Assembly: GCA_036346375.1 (NCBI GenBank)
Contig: CM070508.1
Coordinates: 40,816,862 to 40,880,861, forward strand
Length of the DNA: 64,000 bases
Reading direction: 5' to 3'
Source of the DNA: Guadua angustifolia
Taxonomy: Eukaryota; Streptophyta; Magnoliopsida; Poales; Poaceae
Made by a program: the position numbers and the translations under genes
The notes under the pieces: model-generated
The model's database searches: none
What the model was told of the DNA's origin: nothing
The model's input: the letters and a program-made list of their open reading frames with translations, nothing else
In this document: positions 1 through 10,529 of the stretch, one piece after another
Layout: the number at the start of each line of letters is the position of its first letter
Position numbering within the stretch: the first letter of the stretch is position 1

Positions 1-222
1 TCTGGGCCATCGGGCTCCATCTCAACCTCCTCGGGATCTCCTTCCTCCTCATCTAGCTCTTGCTCGACCCCCACCTCAGCAACTTGCAGGGCCTCCTCAA
101 GCTTCATGATCCTTTCTATAGCCATGATGGGGGTCTCCTGGAGTGTCCCCTTAGTAGCTCTTAAGGCTTCATACACTTGCTCCAGTTCTTGCATAGTGTT
201 TGCGCCAGTTTTTGGAAGCTAC
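1..222 (-). pseudogene. Fragment of Tekay-type leader gene (pre-gag)
   Basis: Read on the minus strand, one frame stays open across most of the stretch and gives a glutamate-rich, probably coiled-coil tail. It has the motif QELEQVYEALRATKGTLQET, then an acidic run with ELDEEEGDPEE. This matches, in the same order, the C-terminal part of the gene between the primer binding site and gag in element B (50,111-50,923: VQELQFVYTAMEAVERTLQE, then ELDEEEDP). It is therefore the remnant of a second minus-strand element of that family, cut at base 222 by element H and continuing beyond the left window edge. The function of the family is unknown to me. Confidence 0.6.
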
Positions 223-1112
223 TGATGAGGACATCACCAACATGGATACGACCAGCGTGACCGCTGCCCCTCCTTCCTCTCCGGCTTCTCCAATGACTAC
301 CGACGCTGCTCCATCTTCGTCACAAATGATCGACGCTGCGGCAACTTCGTCGCCGAGAGGCCTTAATCCAAAAGCTCAGTTATTCAAGCCCACATCAACA
401 GACAAGGGTCTCAAGCACACACCCCGAGAACAGGCCACGTGTCAAGGAAGGCCCATATGGAAGCCCAAGATGCCAAAAAGCCCGGTTCGGCCATCCAGCA
501 GCATGCCAACTTCAAACGGGCATAACTTGGGCTCCCGGACTCCGTTTTCAGCGTGCGACCACCCGTTTGAAAGCTTAGGAGATAAGCTTTCCAATGGATC
601 CAGCCCCACTTCCAAATTCAATCCAGAACGACAGGAAAATGCGGAACAATATCACGGGCCAGAAATTCAGGGTGCTGCATCACCTCACTTTTGGGCCTAT
701 GGCCCATGTATCTTAGGGTTTTGGTGGCCACCACTGTTTTGGCTGCCCTACTCCTCCTGGCCGCCGCTATATATGTGGCCGCCATCGTTTTTTACGCTTA
801 GGTTTTGTTGTGTTTTGGTAGACCCTTGTGCGTCCCTCCTCGTGTTGGCGTGTGTCGACTAGACCACCCGTGACGAGAAGCAAGAACCTCACCTTTGTAT
901 CTTTGAGATTATTGGATTGAAATTGCTCTCACCTTGTTCTTGCTTGTTCTCGGTTGCAGCGGTACAAGGATCGTCGGGTCTTGATTCGGTTGATCGCCTC
1001 GTGTGGTGACTTTGCGATTGTTCGGTTGCTGATCCCGTGGATTGGTAGCGTCGTCACTACACCAAATCGACGTATCGTTCTCATTAGAAGATCGGGCCGA
1101 CCCTCGTGTGCA
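223..1112 (+). repeat. 5' LTR of element H
   Basis: 890 bp. It pairs with 3361-4239. A TATA-like stretch (TATATAT, 768-774) lies in the distal half, as expected for the LTR promoter. An open frame across it (200-862) recurs in the other LTR and looks incidental: it starts outside the LTR and shows no retroviral domain. The two copies differ by scattered single-base gains and losses as well as substitutions. Confidence 0.9.
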
Positions 1113-1117
1113 TCAAG

Positions 1118-1129
1118 TGGTATCAGAGC
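1118..1129 (+). other. Primer binding site, element H (initiator tRNA-Met type)
   Basis: TGGTATCAGAGC lies five bases after the LTR end, the usual position and sequence for priming by the 3' end of tRNA-iMet. The 1130-2284 stretch that follows is an untranslated leader; I see no gene in it. Confidence 0.9.
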
Positions 1130-2284
1130 GACGGTTGCCTGGTGAGAACACCCTTATCTTTGTTTAGTTCATCTTGTTCGTCCTAGAGTCCAGAAAAACA
1201 GCCCCAAAAAAAATCTGTTCATCGTGTGTTTGATCTAATCCGAGCCCTTTTTGGCCTTTACTATTACTGCCTAGTTTAATTCTTGTTGAATTTGCGTTGC
1301 ATCGTCGTGTCGTTGCTGGTCTTATTGTTTTGATCTTTAGAGTTTCGAGTTCTTGTCACGTTCTTGTCACCGAGTTGAACTCCATCACGTCGCCGCGTCC
1401 AATTCGGATCCTCCTCTGTCCAGTTCGGTATTTTGGTCATAACTCCCTCATACGAACTCGGATTTTTCTGTTCTTGTACTTTCCTGAAATCTTGAGAAAT
1501 TATCTACAACTTTGTCCATTGTGAAACTTTCCAAAAACGCCGTCTTCTTGCCCAAAATCGTGTTGGATTGGAATCTGTTTTCGTCCTGGATTTTCTGAGC
1601 AGTCTGTATTTCGGGGTCAATATCTCTGGCTTCCCTTATCCAAAATAGACGTTCCATATATGCAAATTGATCAGCTCGAAAAGATCTACAACTTTCTAGT
1701 TATACGTTTTTGCATTGGAAGCCAACAAAAACCCGAAAACAGCGTTTGAAGTTTCAGCATAATAGATCTGTTTGCAGCATGAAAAAAAAAAGTTTGAGTT
1801 GTAATTCATATGTGCCACTTTTTGATATAGAAGGAAGAAAAATAAAGAAAAAAGGCAAGTGCATATAAAAGAGCCGCACTAAAAGGTGGAAAAAAAGCCC
1901 TAGCTATTTGCTTGTGTCTTTGTGGTCATTCGATTCTTTGTTTCTGTGACTTCATTGGTGTCCAGGCTCGCGTCTCTAGTACGGTCTAGCCTAGGACCAG
2001 CAAAGTACCGTCGTTGAACGTTCTTTCAACTTGTTTTGGCTAGTGTGGTTCTAGTATATCCTTTGCTACATATTATACCTATCCAAGCTCCACCTACTAT
2101 TAACCACGGAGAAGCACCTTGCCATCGCTTTGTCACCCCCGAGTGCAGATTACCATCATCCTCGATTGAACCTTGAAAAGGCTGCGAGGTAAGAACTGGT
2201 AAGAACTTGGTGTGAGCTTGGCGTGTGAGATCCTCCTTGTCCACATATTAGTAGATAGGAATATACATTTTTGCGTATATTTTC

Positions 2285-2659
2285 TTGTCTACCACTAATA
2301 ATGGCGAGTCCACGAAAAACGATGATCTATACTTCGAGGATGATCCAAGCATTCCGCCAGGAACAAAGAAATATATGCGGAAACTTAATCATGAGTTTGA
2401 GAAAAGAGAAGAAATGGAAAGAAAAAAGCACAATGAGTTCATAGAGAAATGGCGAAATGGAGAATTAAAAAATGAAAAGGTCGAGCATGGGACTATCCCT
2501 TCGACCAAGAATGAGAAGGAACTACTGAAGAAAGAAGTCAAGCCTACACAATCTAAGAAGAAGGATAGTAAGTGTATTTCAATATGTAACGATAAGAATG
2601 TGCTTGCTATTCCTGCGACTAACCCTGTAGGCAAGAATGATCAAGATGGTGTGCACTGA
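2285..2659 (+). pseudogene. Lysine-rich remnant of element H Gag/Pol region
   Basis: A 124-codon open frame, very rich in Lys and Glu and low in hydrophobic residues, with no recognisable zinc knuckle. It precedes the protease remnant and lies where the end of Gag would be. It starts with TCT/ACC codons rather than a clear ATG, so the true start is unknown. I assign it to the element by position only; it may be a Gag tail or a deletion scar that stayed open. Confidence 0.45.
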
Positions 2660-3303
2660 GTGCTGCAGCTTGACGGACAACTACATGAGCCTCATGTCTC
2701 ATCGCCTACTTAGTGCACCGATGGAACATGCCAATGAAACTCAACGCAACAACTTATTCCAAACTAAGTTTGTTGTGCAAGAACGCTTGTACACGTCATC
2801 ATTGATGGAGAAGCTGTAGCAACCTCGCAAGTCTACACATGGTCGAGAAACTTGGCTTGACCACGACTCCACTTCAAACAACCTTACTCAATGGAATGGT
2901 TCAACTCAATTGGTAAGGTTCATGTAACACAAAGCGTGCAAGTTCTGTCTCCATTGGTTCATACCATGATCATGTTTGTTGTGATGTCATACCTATGGAA
3001 TCATGTTCACTTTTATTAGGTAGACCTTGGTTATATGATGTTGATGCTATTCACTATGGTAGAACCAATCAATATACTTTCAAGTTTAATGGAAAGAAAT
3101 TGGTTTTGAATCCATTGAATCCTGCTGAGCTAGCCAAAATTAATGCAAAAAGAACTAATGGTAACGAACATGAGGATGACAAACTTGTTAGTGGTGTACA
3201 ACAATCTAAACCAATGTTCAAGAAAGAAATTCTTTTAAATAAGATTGTTTCGTCACATGATATTGCTTTCGGACATCATTGCCTTGCCTCCTGTTGCCAC
3301 TAA
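2640..3303 (+). pseudogene. Aspartic protease remnant of element H
   Basis: Translating across frames gives the usual order of a plant Ty3 protease. A segment starting near QRNNLFQT leads to the active-site region (VIIDGEA, around 2800). Then comes a VEKLGL-like stretch and finally the C-terminal CSLLLGRPWLYD motif in the frame at 2995-3303. At least one frameshift separates the first and last parts, and the active-site loop is altered from the usual DGG or DSG. The frame ends a short distance before the polypurine tract, so everything downstream of protease has been deleted. The product cannot be active as it stands. Confidence 0.7.
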
Positions 3304-3349
3304 CCTTTTGCGGGATCATGAGAAGGAGTCGAGGGCGACTCCAATTCAA

Positions 3350-3360
3350 GAAGGGGAGGA
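3350..3360 (+). other. Polypurine tract of element H
   Basis: GAAGGGGAGGA lies directly against the start of the 3' LTR at 3361, the normal site for plus-strand priming. Confidence 0.85.
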
Positions 3361-4239
3361 TGATGAGGACATCACCAACATGGATCGACCAGCGTGACCG
3401 CTGCCCTCCTTCCTCTCGGCTTCTCCAATGACTAAAACCTTTGCTCCATCTTCGTCACAAATGATCGGCGCTGCGGCAACCAAATCGCCGAGGCCTTAAT
3501 CCAAAAGCTCAGTTATTCAAGCCCACATCAACAGACAAGGGTCTCAAGCACACACCCGAGAACAGGCCACGTGTCAAGGAAGGCCCATATGGAAGCCAAG
3601 ATGCCAAAAAGCCGGTTCGGCCATCCAGCAGCATGCCAACTTCAAACGGGCATAACTTGGGCTCCCGGACTCCGTTTTCAGCGTGCGACCACCCGTTTGA
3701 AAGCTTAGGAGATAAGCTTTCCAATGGATCCAGCCCCACTTCCAAATTCAATCCAGAACGACAGGAAAATGCGGAACAATATCACGGGCCAGAAATTCAG
3801 GGTGCTGCATCACCTCACTTTTGGGCCTATGGCCCATGTATCTTAGGGTTTTGGTGGCCACCACTGTTTTGGCTGCCCTACTCCTCCTGGCCGCCGCTAT
3901 ATATGTGGCCGCCATCGTTCTTTTACGCTTAGGTTTTGTTGTGTTTTGGTAGACCCCTTGTGCGTCCCTCCTCGTGTTCGCGTGTGTTGACTAGACCACC
4001 CGTGACGAGAAACAGAACCTCACCTTTGTATCTTTGAGATTATTGGATTGAAATTGCTCTCACCTTGTTCTTGCTTGTTCTCGGTTGCAGCAGGTACAAG
4101 GATCGTCGAGTCTTGATTCGGTTGATCGCCTCGTGTAGTGACTTTGCGATTGTTGGTTCTTGATCCGTGGATTGGTAGCGTCGTCACTACCAAATCGGCG
4201 TATCGTTCTCATCGGAAGATCGGGCCGACCCTGTGTGCA
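3361..4239 (+). repeat. 3' LTR of element H
   Basis: 879 bp direct repeat of 223-1112 with the same termini. Differences from the left copy include several one-base losses in C/G runs and two short blocks of altered sequence (near 3434 and 3480). The homology stops at GTGTGCA followed by TAATGCACGAG, where element E begins. Confidence 0.9.
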
Positions 4240-4921
4240 TAATGCACGAGTGCGCTCGAATGGCAGCTGAATCAAGGTGACTCAAAGGGCATGACGTAAA
4301 ACGAAGAAGGCTAGAGAAAATTGGTAGAAGAAACGTGAATTTGGATACAACACGGGACGCCTTAAAGGTTTTGGATAATGTACGGGTAATATTTGGAAAC
4401 AGAGTCCAAATAGGAAACTACGAAGCCGATTCGGATTACATTGTCGTGTTGGACCGGGACTCGGATCGGCTGACGGATATATAAAGCGTGCCAAGGTTGC
4501 TTAGAGGGAGGACAACAATCAACACATCTACTAGTTCTTGCTTTCTGTAGTTCTTAGTCTTTTTAGCATTGTAATCTTTCCTCTGTAAGTCGACATCGAT
4601 CAAATAAAGTTAGTTGCGCATCGCCGATTGTTTGATCGTCATTGGCTTTTTCAGGTTTGATTTGTTCTATCTTGTTGCGCATCGCATTTTCAGAATCGAT
4701 CTACCTTCTACCCTCGGATTAGTCTTAATCGACTAGTCTTGTTACCTTTCTAATCGGCTTTCTGGCTGATTCTTGATTCTTAGCCGATTCATTTCAAGGA
4801 TCGGCTTGATCGAATTTTACATTACTTCCCTTATCGATTGCAGGGTCAAATCGATTAGCGCTTCAGCATAAAACTGAACCCGGTGTTCATCTGGTGTGTT
4901 GTGGGCCAGAAATCCTCTTCA
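4240..4921 (+). repeat. 5' LTR of element E (left boundary approximate)
   Basis: This stretch follows directly on element H and precedes a primer-binding-site-like sequence. It contains a good TATA box (TATATAAA, 4478-4485) in the position expected of an LTR promoter, then a T-rich region. With no second copy in the window, the start is set only by the end of element H and the LTR may be clipped. The end is placed at TCTTCA just before the GTTTTTGGCGCC stretch. Many ATCGGC/GCCGAT hexamers begin here and run through the whole element. Confidence 0.6.
4478..4485 (+). promoter_or_regulatory. TATA box of element E LTR
   Basis: TATATAAA inside the LTR, followed about 440 bases later by the primer binding site. 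This is the expected layout for the R-region start of a genomic transcript. Confidence 0.6.
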
Positions 4922-4927
4922 CGTTTT

Positions 4928-4938
4928 TGGCGCCAACA
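4928..4938 (+). other. Probable primer binding site of element E
   Basis: TGGCGCCAACA follows the inferred LTR end by a few bases. A second similar stretch (TTTTTGGCACGCCCGG) follows at once. The tRNA matched cannot be settled without the LTR end being known exactly. Confidence 0.5.
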
Positions 4939-4989
4939 CATTTTTGGCACGCCCGGTGGGACCGATCGACAAGATATTGCGAGTAAATC

Positions 4990-6960
4990 TCACGCCATCC
5001 GACGTTAACATCGAAGCCATAATCGTCCCCACTTTGGGCGATTTAACTCGAGCAGCGCAAGGAGATCGAAGATCGGAAAGCGCCTTGGAGGAATTGATGT
5101 TGAGTTGCTATCAAAAACCCGACGAAGTCCGCGAAGATGGCACTTCCAACACTGAATCCGCTTGGCGGTGGCGTCACATCAACTCGATAGCCGATACTTG
5201 CGGCTCAAGCGAAGTTATCTGCTATGATTGAACAATCATGCATCATGCATTAATTAATCAATCATCGGCTTTGGTCACGACCTTGAAGCCGATGATAGAG
5301 AATAGCGTAAAAACGATTGCACAAGAGTTGGCTACGTCTGGGGGATTGATGGACCCGTTGCAGCCACTCCCGACGTATCTTGTATATTCTGTGGCTCCAA
5401 ACACCAGCACGATCAAAGCGTCGGCACCAGCACCCTCGCTAATGCCGACCCAACCCACCGTGTTGGTTCCACCGAATCCCCGCCCGAGTCCAGTTACTCA
5501 TATTCATGCATATACTAACGCTGCAAAACTAGATCCATCTGCGTCAGGGACTCACTATGTACAGTCGGCTTCTCAGCCGGTTGAATTGGATGGAAATTAT
5601 AAACCTCAAGGACCAACCCAAGTTAGAAATTTGGCTCCGTATAAAGTAGTGACGTACGCCGATCCAGTTGTTCCATTGCCTGAGGTTGCGGCTGCTAGGG
5701 CCGATGGGTTTGAAGCATGGCAACAATACCCATCTGGTAGAACAAGCCGACCACCCGAGTTTACACTCGGGGGGCAGGATACTACCCAAAATAATTGGCC
5801 AAACCCTAGTGTTCCATCGGCCAATGACATTAATCGGGTGATCAAATTTCCGTAGTCTTGAGAGATCAATTTGGCTTGCAGCCCAAAGGAAAGACAATCG
5901 GCTATAGAAAGCCATACCCAGATTACATTGACCGCATGCCATATCCTCATAACTTTAGAATTCCTGATTTTGCAAAGTTTTCAGGGGATGATTCGGTTAC
6001 CACTTTAGAGCATGTTGGAAGATTTATCGCTCAGTGTGGTGAAGCAGCTCAGTCCGATGGGCTAAAGATTAGGCTTTTTCCCCTATCTTTATCCGGGACT
6101 GCCTTCACTTGGTTTACTAATCTGCCTCCAAATTCGGTCCATTTTTGGAACGATTTAGAAAGTCGATTTCATGAATACTTTTTCTCCGGTAGCTTAGAAT
6201 TAAAATTTCAGACACGAGTCTTTGTTCGCAAAAATTTGGGGAGTCGGCCCGGATTACATTAGGAGATTTAGAAATCTGGAATCATTTGCTTGATGTAATA
6301 TTGCACGATAACCAACTAGCGATTTAGCCTTTCAAGGGTTAATTCCCCCTTAAAGAAAAACTTCTTTGGCGTGAGTTCAGCGATTTAAGTTACCTACTCC
6401 ATCGTGTATTAACGACACAGGAAAGCCGATATTTGAGTAAAGAATTCAAGGATAAAATTAGATTAAATGGCAATGGGAAAGACAAAGCTAAAATAAACAT
6501 GGTTGAATATAGTTCAAGTGAAACTTCTGAAGATGAAGCAGACGTGAATATAGCCGAATGGATAAAGGGTTCTAAAAACCACTTATGCATTCATGGCTCA
6601 AGCCGACTAGGAATAAGTCGGAGGTTAAATACGCTTTCGACGTGTCCAAGTGCGACCGCATATTCGACATGTTGTTACAAGAAAAATTGATCGACTACGA
6701 AGGGCATACCATACCTTCAAATAGATAAGATCAAGAAGGCGATCTTTGTAAGTGGCATCATTCTTTTTCTCATAACACTAACGACTGCTATATCTTTCGA
6801 CATCAGATACAGGCCGCCATTGAAGATGGTCGGCTCAAGTTTGCAGAAGAGCCGTCCATGGAGGTCGATGTCAATCCTTTCCCAATTAACATGGTCCAGT
6901 GCTCCAGCAAAGGGAAGCAGATTGTCAACGAGAATCCCAGAGTGACGCGGCAAGTCGACA
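4990..6960 (+). pseudogene. gag: gag of element E (Tat type), broken
   Basis: Three segments make up Gag. The first runs to 5855 with one in-frame TGA at 5229 and is Pro-rich. The second (5858-6262) holds the retrotransposon Gag core: PYPHNFRIPDFAKF, the GTAFTWFTNLPP motif, then FHEYFF. The third (6433-6950) ends in a Tat-style zinc finger, CKWHHSFSHNTNDC, near 6745-6790. Frame changes occur near 5855 and 6262, and several bases are lost between 6262 and 6433. Gag would form the particle and bind RNA through the Cys/His motif. The breaks are single-base changes, so the decay may be recent or partly sequence error. Confidence 0.75.
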
Positions 6961-7049
6961 TAGAGTGAAGCTCACGAGGAGAAACACTAAAGATAACGAT
7001 CGGCTCATTTCAAATTGAAGCCGATCAAGACGGGAAAAATTCTAGGACT

Positions 7050-8468
7050 GTGAAACCAAAAGGGGAATTACAAGTCGGACGATGGTACAAAGCTGAAAGA
7101 ACTCCACCGCGAAAACCAGCGTTCAAGTCCAGGCCAACCTTCTCACAGTTACTTGAAAAATATGACAGGATGAGCCATCGGCAAAGACAGCAGTCTCGCC
7201 GATCAAACGAACCGTATCAGCCAAGCAATGCGTTTCGGCCAAGTAATTTGCGCCGGCCAAACAACGCAGAAAGAGCTCATGAAAGATGTCCTTTTTAGCA
7301 ATTCTGCTGGGAAAAAGGTATGGCACTACCATCTCCAAGGGCATGCCCCATGGAACATTACCCGCAAAAAAGATGGCCAAGGCAATCGGTAAAGGAGCGC
7401 CTATCCAGGCCAACACCAGACCAAGATAAGTCAGGGCATGAGATGCCGATAAAAGAGAGGCTAGGTACACCAAACCAAGACAGGGAAAAGGGACCAACAG
7501 AAAACTTGGTCGGAAAAATCCGCAAGCCATTGGAGCCTAAACCCAGGTGGTGTCCGACTGGACTTAGCCGGTCGCAACGCAGACGGCTTCAACGCTTGAG
7601 GACACAGGAGATAAGAGAGGCCGAAGAAGAGAAACAGAGAGACCAAGTGTTTAATGAGTTGCGGCCAGTGAAACTTGTCACGAAGGAATGGAGGAAGAAA
7701 CAACAAGCCGACGATGAATCAGATTCTTCGGATGATTTGCTGTCACCAATGATTCGAGATGACACGCCTCCCATGGATATCAACATGGTATTCACCCTAC
7801 CAGCCGAATTCAAAATTAAAATTGAATCGGCTAAAGACACATTTGTTCAATTATGCTTGGGCGCACAAGATGCTGTATTCGAAAAGCCGCAAGATCCCCA
7901 TCGGCATCTCAAGCCGTTGTACTTGAAAGGCTACATCAATGGAAAGTCGATTTCGAGGATCTTTGGTTGATGGAGGAACTCTTGTGAATTTGATGCCACT
8001 AACCACCTGCAGAGGCGGGAAAAACCGATGAAGACATGATAAAGACAAATATGGTACTTAATGATTTCACAGGAGACCCCACTGAGGCAAAGGGAGTAAT
8101 GGTTACGAAATTAACCGTCGGTAGCAAGACCTTGCCGACCGCGTTTTTTGTGATTGAAGCAAAGGGAAATTATAGTGTGCTCCTTGGACGCGATTGGATA
8201 CATGCCAATTGCTGCATACCATCGACCATGCATCAGCTGCTAGTTCAGTGGAACGGAGATGAAGTTGAGGTCGTCTCAGCCGATACATCGGCCCATATTG
8301 CTATCGCTAGTTCCGATGCAAATTGGCCACATGAAGAAGCGGAGTGCATATCAGGTAAAGCCCTAGACGATTGTGATTTCATATGCATTGGGAAGTCAGG
8401 TTTGATGCCGATCAGCGTGAAGCCAGGCACGTTTGATCGGGCAAATGAAATTCTAAGAAGATGGGGTC
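7050..8468 (+). pseudogene. pol: Gag-Pol linker and aspartic protease of element E
   Basis: The linker (7050-7850) is basic and glutamine-rich and contains a second Cys-containing motif (RCPF followed by QFCWEKGMAL, across a stop at 7297), then an acidic DDESDSSDD run. The protease follows. The stretch LYLKGYINGKSISRIF leads to the active site, which reads VDGGTLVNLMP if one base is restored near 7966. YSVLLGRDWIHAN is the C-terminal strand, in the frame 8036-8638. Element F interrupts this frame at 8469; the same frame is picked up at 13667 as SEMIEALQDRA. Apart from the insertion and one indel the protease looks recently functional. Confidence 0.75.
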
Positions 8469-8945
8469 TGTGGAGTATATGGACCCCGGGTATCTGCATG
8501 GCAGGCCGTGAGGACCACCCAAGGGGGGATAGGCCAAGCCGACTGCATGAAGATGGGTATTGCCCAAGAGGCGAGTTGCCATCTTGTGAAGGAAACCCGA
8601 AGATAGAAACCGACCGCTTAGGGAGGATACAATTGTAATCCTATCCGTTATCATATTAAACGGATTAGGAAAGAGATATAATCTCCACCTTGTAACCGAT
8701 TAGGACTCTCCTTTGTAACCGCCCTCCTCCGCTATATAAAGGGGGGTGGGGGAGAAGGAGAGAAGAGAGAACGGAACATCTTATCGGCAATCAGCAAGCC
8801 ACATATAATTCCAGAGCACAGGACTAGGGTATTATCTCCACCGTGAGAGCCCGAACCTGTATACATCGGGTGTTCTTGTGCTACCATCGAGTTTGGGTCC
8901 AGCGCGTAGCCCCCTTTTCATTATTGTCGGTAACAAACGTCGACA
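8469..8945 (+). repeat. 5' LTR of element F
   Basis: 477 bp, near-identical to 13195-13666. TATA box TATATAAA at 8733-8740, followed by a G-run and purine-rich leader. The same LTR family, more diverged, makes solo LTR G at 38257-38794 (shared AGGACTAGGGTRTTATCTCC and GTCGGTAACAA motifs). Confidence 0.92.
8733..8740 (+). promoter_or_regulatory. TATA box of element F 5' LTR
   Basis: TATATAAA followed by GGGGGG. The same block is present in the 3' LTR at 13458-13465. Confidence 0.65.
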
Positions 8946-8947
8946 GT

Positions 8948-8965
8948 TGGCGCGCCAGGTAGGGG
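8948..8965 (+). other. Primer binding site of element F
   Basis: TGGCGCGCCAGGTAGGGG starts two bases after the LTR end. This is a common PBS form in grass Ty3 elements of the Tat/RIRE2 group. Confidence 0.8.
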
Positions 8966-10529
8966 CTGCGCTAGGATAAATCTCAGCAAGCTCGATGGCG
9001 ATCTCCGACAGTTTTTGGTGGCGGCCGGAGCCTCGGTCGTTTTGTTGGTCCGGCTATTGTCTTTGGCGGCGGCCAGCGAAGAAAAAAGCGAGCGAGGTCT
9101 CATCGTCAAGATTCTCCGTGGTATGCAGATCCGATCTCGGCGGCGCATTGTTTCCCGCGCTGGATTTGGTTGTGCTACTGCACCTCTGTTGGCGGAGGTT
9201 TTCATACGTTTAGCGATCGGAGTTTTGAACGTCCTGGCCGAAGACTTTTTCTCCCTAGTGCTAGGGCTGGCCTTCCCTGACGTCTGGCCATGCATGCATG
9301 GCTGGTTCTTGTACTCTTGTGTCTGCATGCATGCATTAGTGCGGAAGATTCTGCATTAGGCGACCTTAATTATTGTGTCTTCTAGCTCTCGTAATTTGGA
9401 TTTTGCGTGCATGCATTAGTGCGGAAAGATTTTGCAGCACCAAAAATAATTCGATCTGTTCTTCTTTGTTTCCTTTTTCCGTTTGCGGTTTTGGCGGTTC
9501 TTCTGCGAGACAAAGGCGGTGGCTCGTGGGCGCCGGTGCCGTCAAGGTGCAACTCGACCATAACCGATCAAACTACATGGTGCTTCTTCTTCGTGCTTGA
9601 GGAGCTCGTGATCACCACGGGATCGACGCGAGACCTCGATCGCTTTCTGCCGTGACGATCGAGCCGCCGCCGCCGCAAGGCATCGGCCAGCGCCTACTGG
9701 TGGCCTCCACCGACAGCAGCGCCCTATTTGGCGCCGCCGAACAGTCCACAACCTCACCGTTATGCGGCGGCCAAGTGATGGAAGCTGCGTGTCTGTGATC
9801 CAGCGGTGAGGAGGTGGAGGGCCGTGGTGGCGCCTGCGCGTCGTCGCTTGACAGCGTCAGCCGGTTCTGAGGCACCGGTGCACCTCGCGGCATCAAAAGT
9901 GAGCTCGCCATCTGCGAGGTTCGGCGGATGTGGGGAGAACCTCATTGGATCATCGCAACAATTGATTATCGCTACCTTGGTACTACTCGGATAATTGTTG
10001 GCGGCTCGTCAATAAACAAAAGGAAGGTCCCATTGCGCTACAAAAGCAATTCAAAGATTTGTCACGAAGCACACATCATCTTTGTACCCCAAGTCCGATT
10101 AGGATCGGCCATCCGACCACTCGGAACCAAGCCAAAATCGGTCATGAGCTAACGGCTAAGTCTTTCTAATATTTAAATTATGCATTCAAATATGCAGCTT
10201 AATTTTTATATATATCAAAGTGGTTTAAAAAATTATTATTCAGATCACTCGGGTAATTTTTGCAAAAGATACTACTCGATTTCTTCACGATTATTGTTTC
10301 AGAAGTTATTTTTGGTGTCGGTATTAAGCTGACACATATAATGCATGGAGGCAATAAACTGGCGCTCCCCGATGATTAAATCGATTATACGGAACTCGGG
10401 GCTGTACCGCTCGACCCTCGATTTGCTTTTGTTGGTTGCTACAACAACTCGGGAGCTTCGTCCACTCGGCTAGTGATGTGTTTTCACTAATCAAGCAACT
10501 CAAGCCTCTATTAGGACTAAGTCGGCCAA
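8966..10529 (+). other. Non-coding left interior of element F
   Basis: Frames are open up to about 114 codons on both strands, but none has a recognisable domain. A short direct repeat around GCATGCATTAGTGCGGAA occurs near 9325-9350 and 9410-9430. The stretch 10150-10320 is AT-rich. I see no gene that I can support here. Confidence 0.55.

Larger units (their letters stand above)
223..4239 (+). mobile_element. Element H: deletion-derivative Ty3 LTR retrotransposon
   Basis: Two direct repeats (223-1112 and 3361-4239) both begin TGATGAGGACATCACC and end GTGTGCA. An iMet-type primer binding site (TGGTATCAGAGC) follows the left repeat and a polypurine tract (AAGGGGAGGA) precedes the right one. 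The 2.2 kb interior keeps only Gag/protease remnants; reverse transcriptase, RNase H and integrase are absent, so it could only move with enzymes in trans. No matching target-site duplication is visible (GCTAC on the left, TAATG on the right), which suggests flank rearrangement or inter-element recombination. Confidence 0.9.

Noticed and set aside
200..862. 220-codon frame at the left LTR of element H, with a copy at 3633-3932
   Set aside because: It begins outside the LTR, ends in LTR sequence, recurs only because LTRs are duplicated, and is open through low-complexity Pro/Trp-rich translation.
4896..4989. Start of element E gag within the LTR/PBS
   Set aside because: The open frame begins upstream of the primer binding site, so this part is leader or LTR read through by chance.
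5544..5950. 132- and 114-codon minus-strand frames over gag of element E
   Set aside because: Shadow frames opposite a recognisable Gag; the Tat antisense gene lies at the other end of the element.
8995..9359. Two overlapping frames after the PBS of element F as a reduced gag
   Set aside because: No Gag motif or zinc knuckle; composition changes midway and the frames overlap each other.
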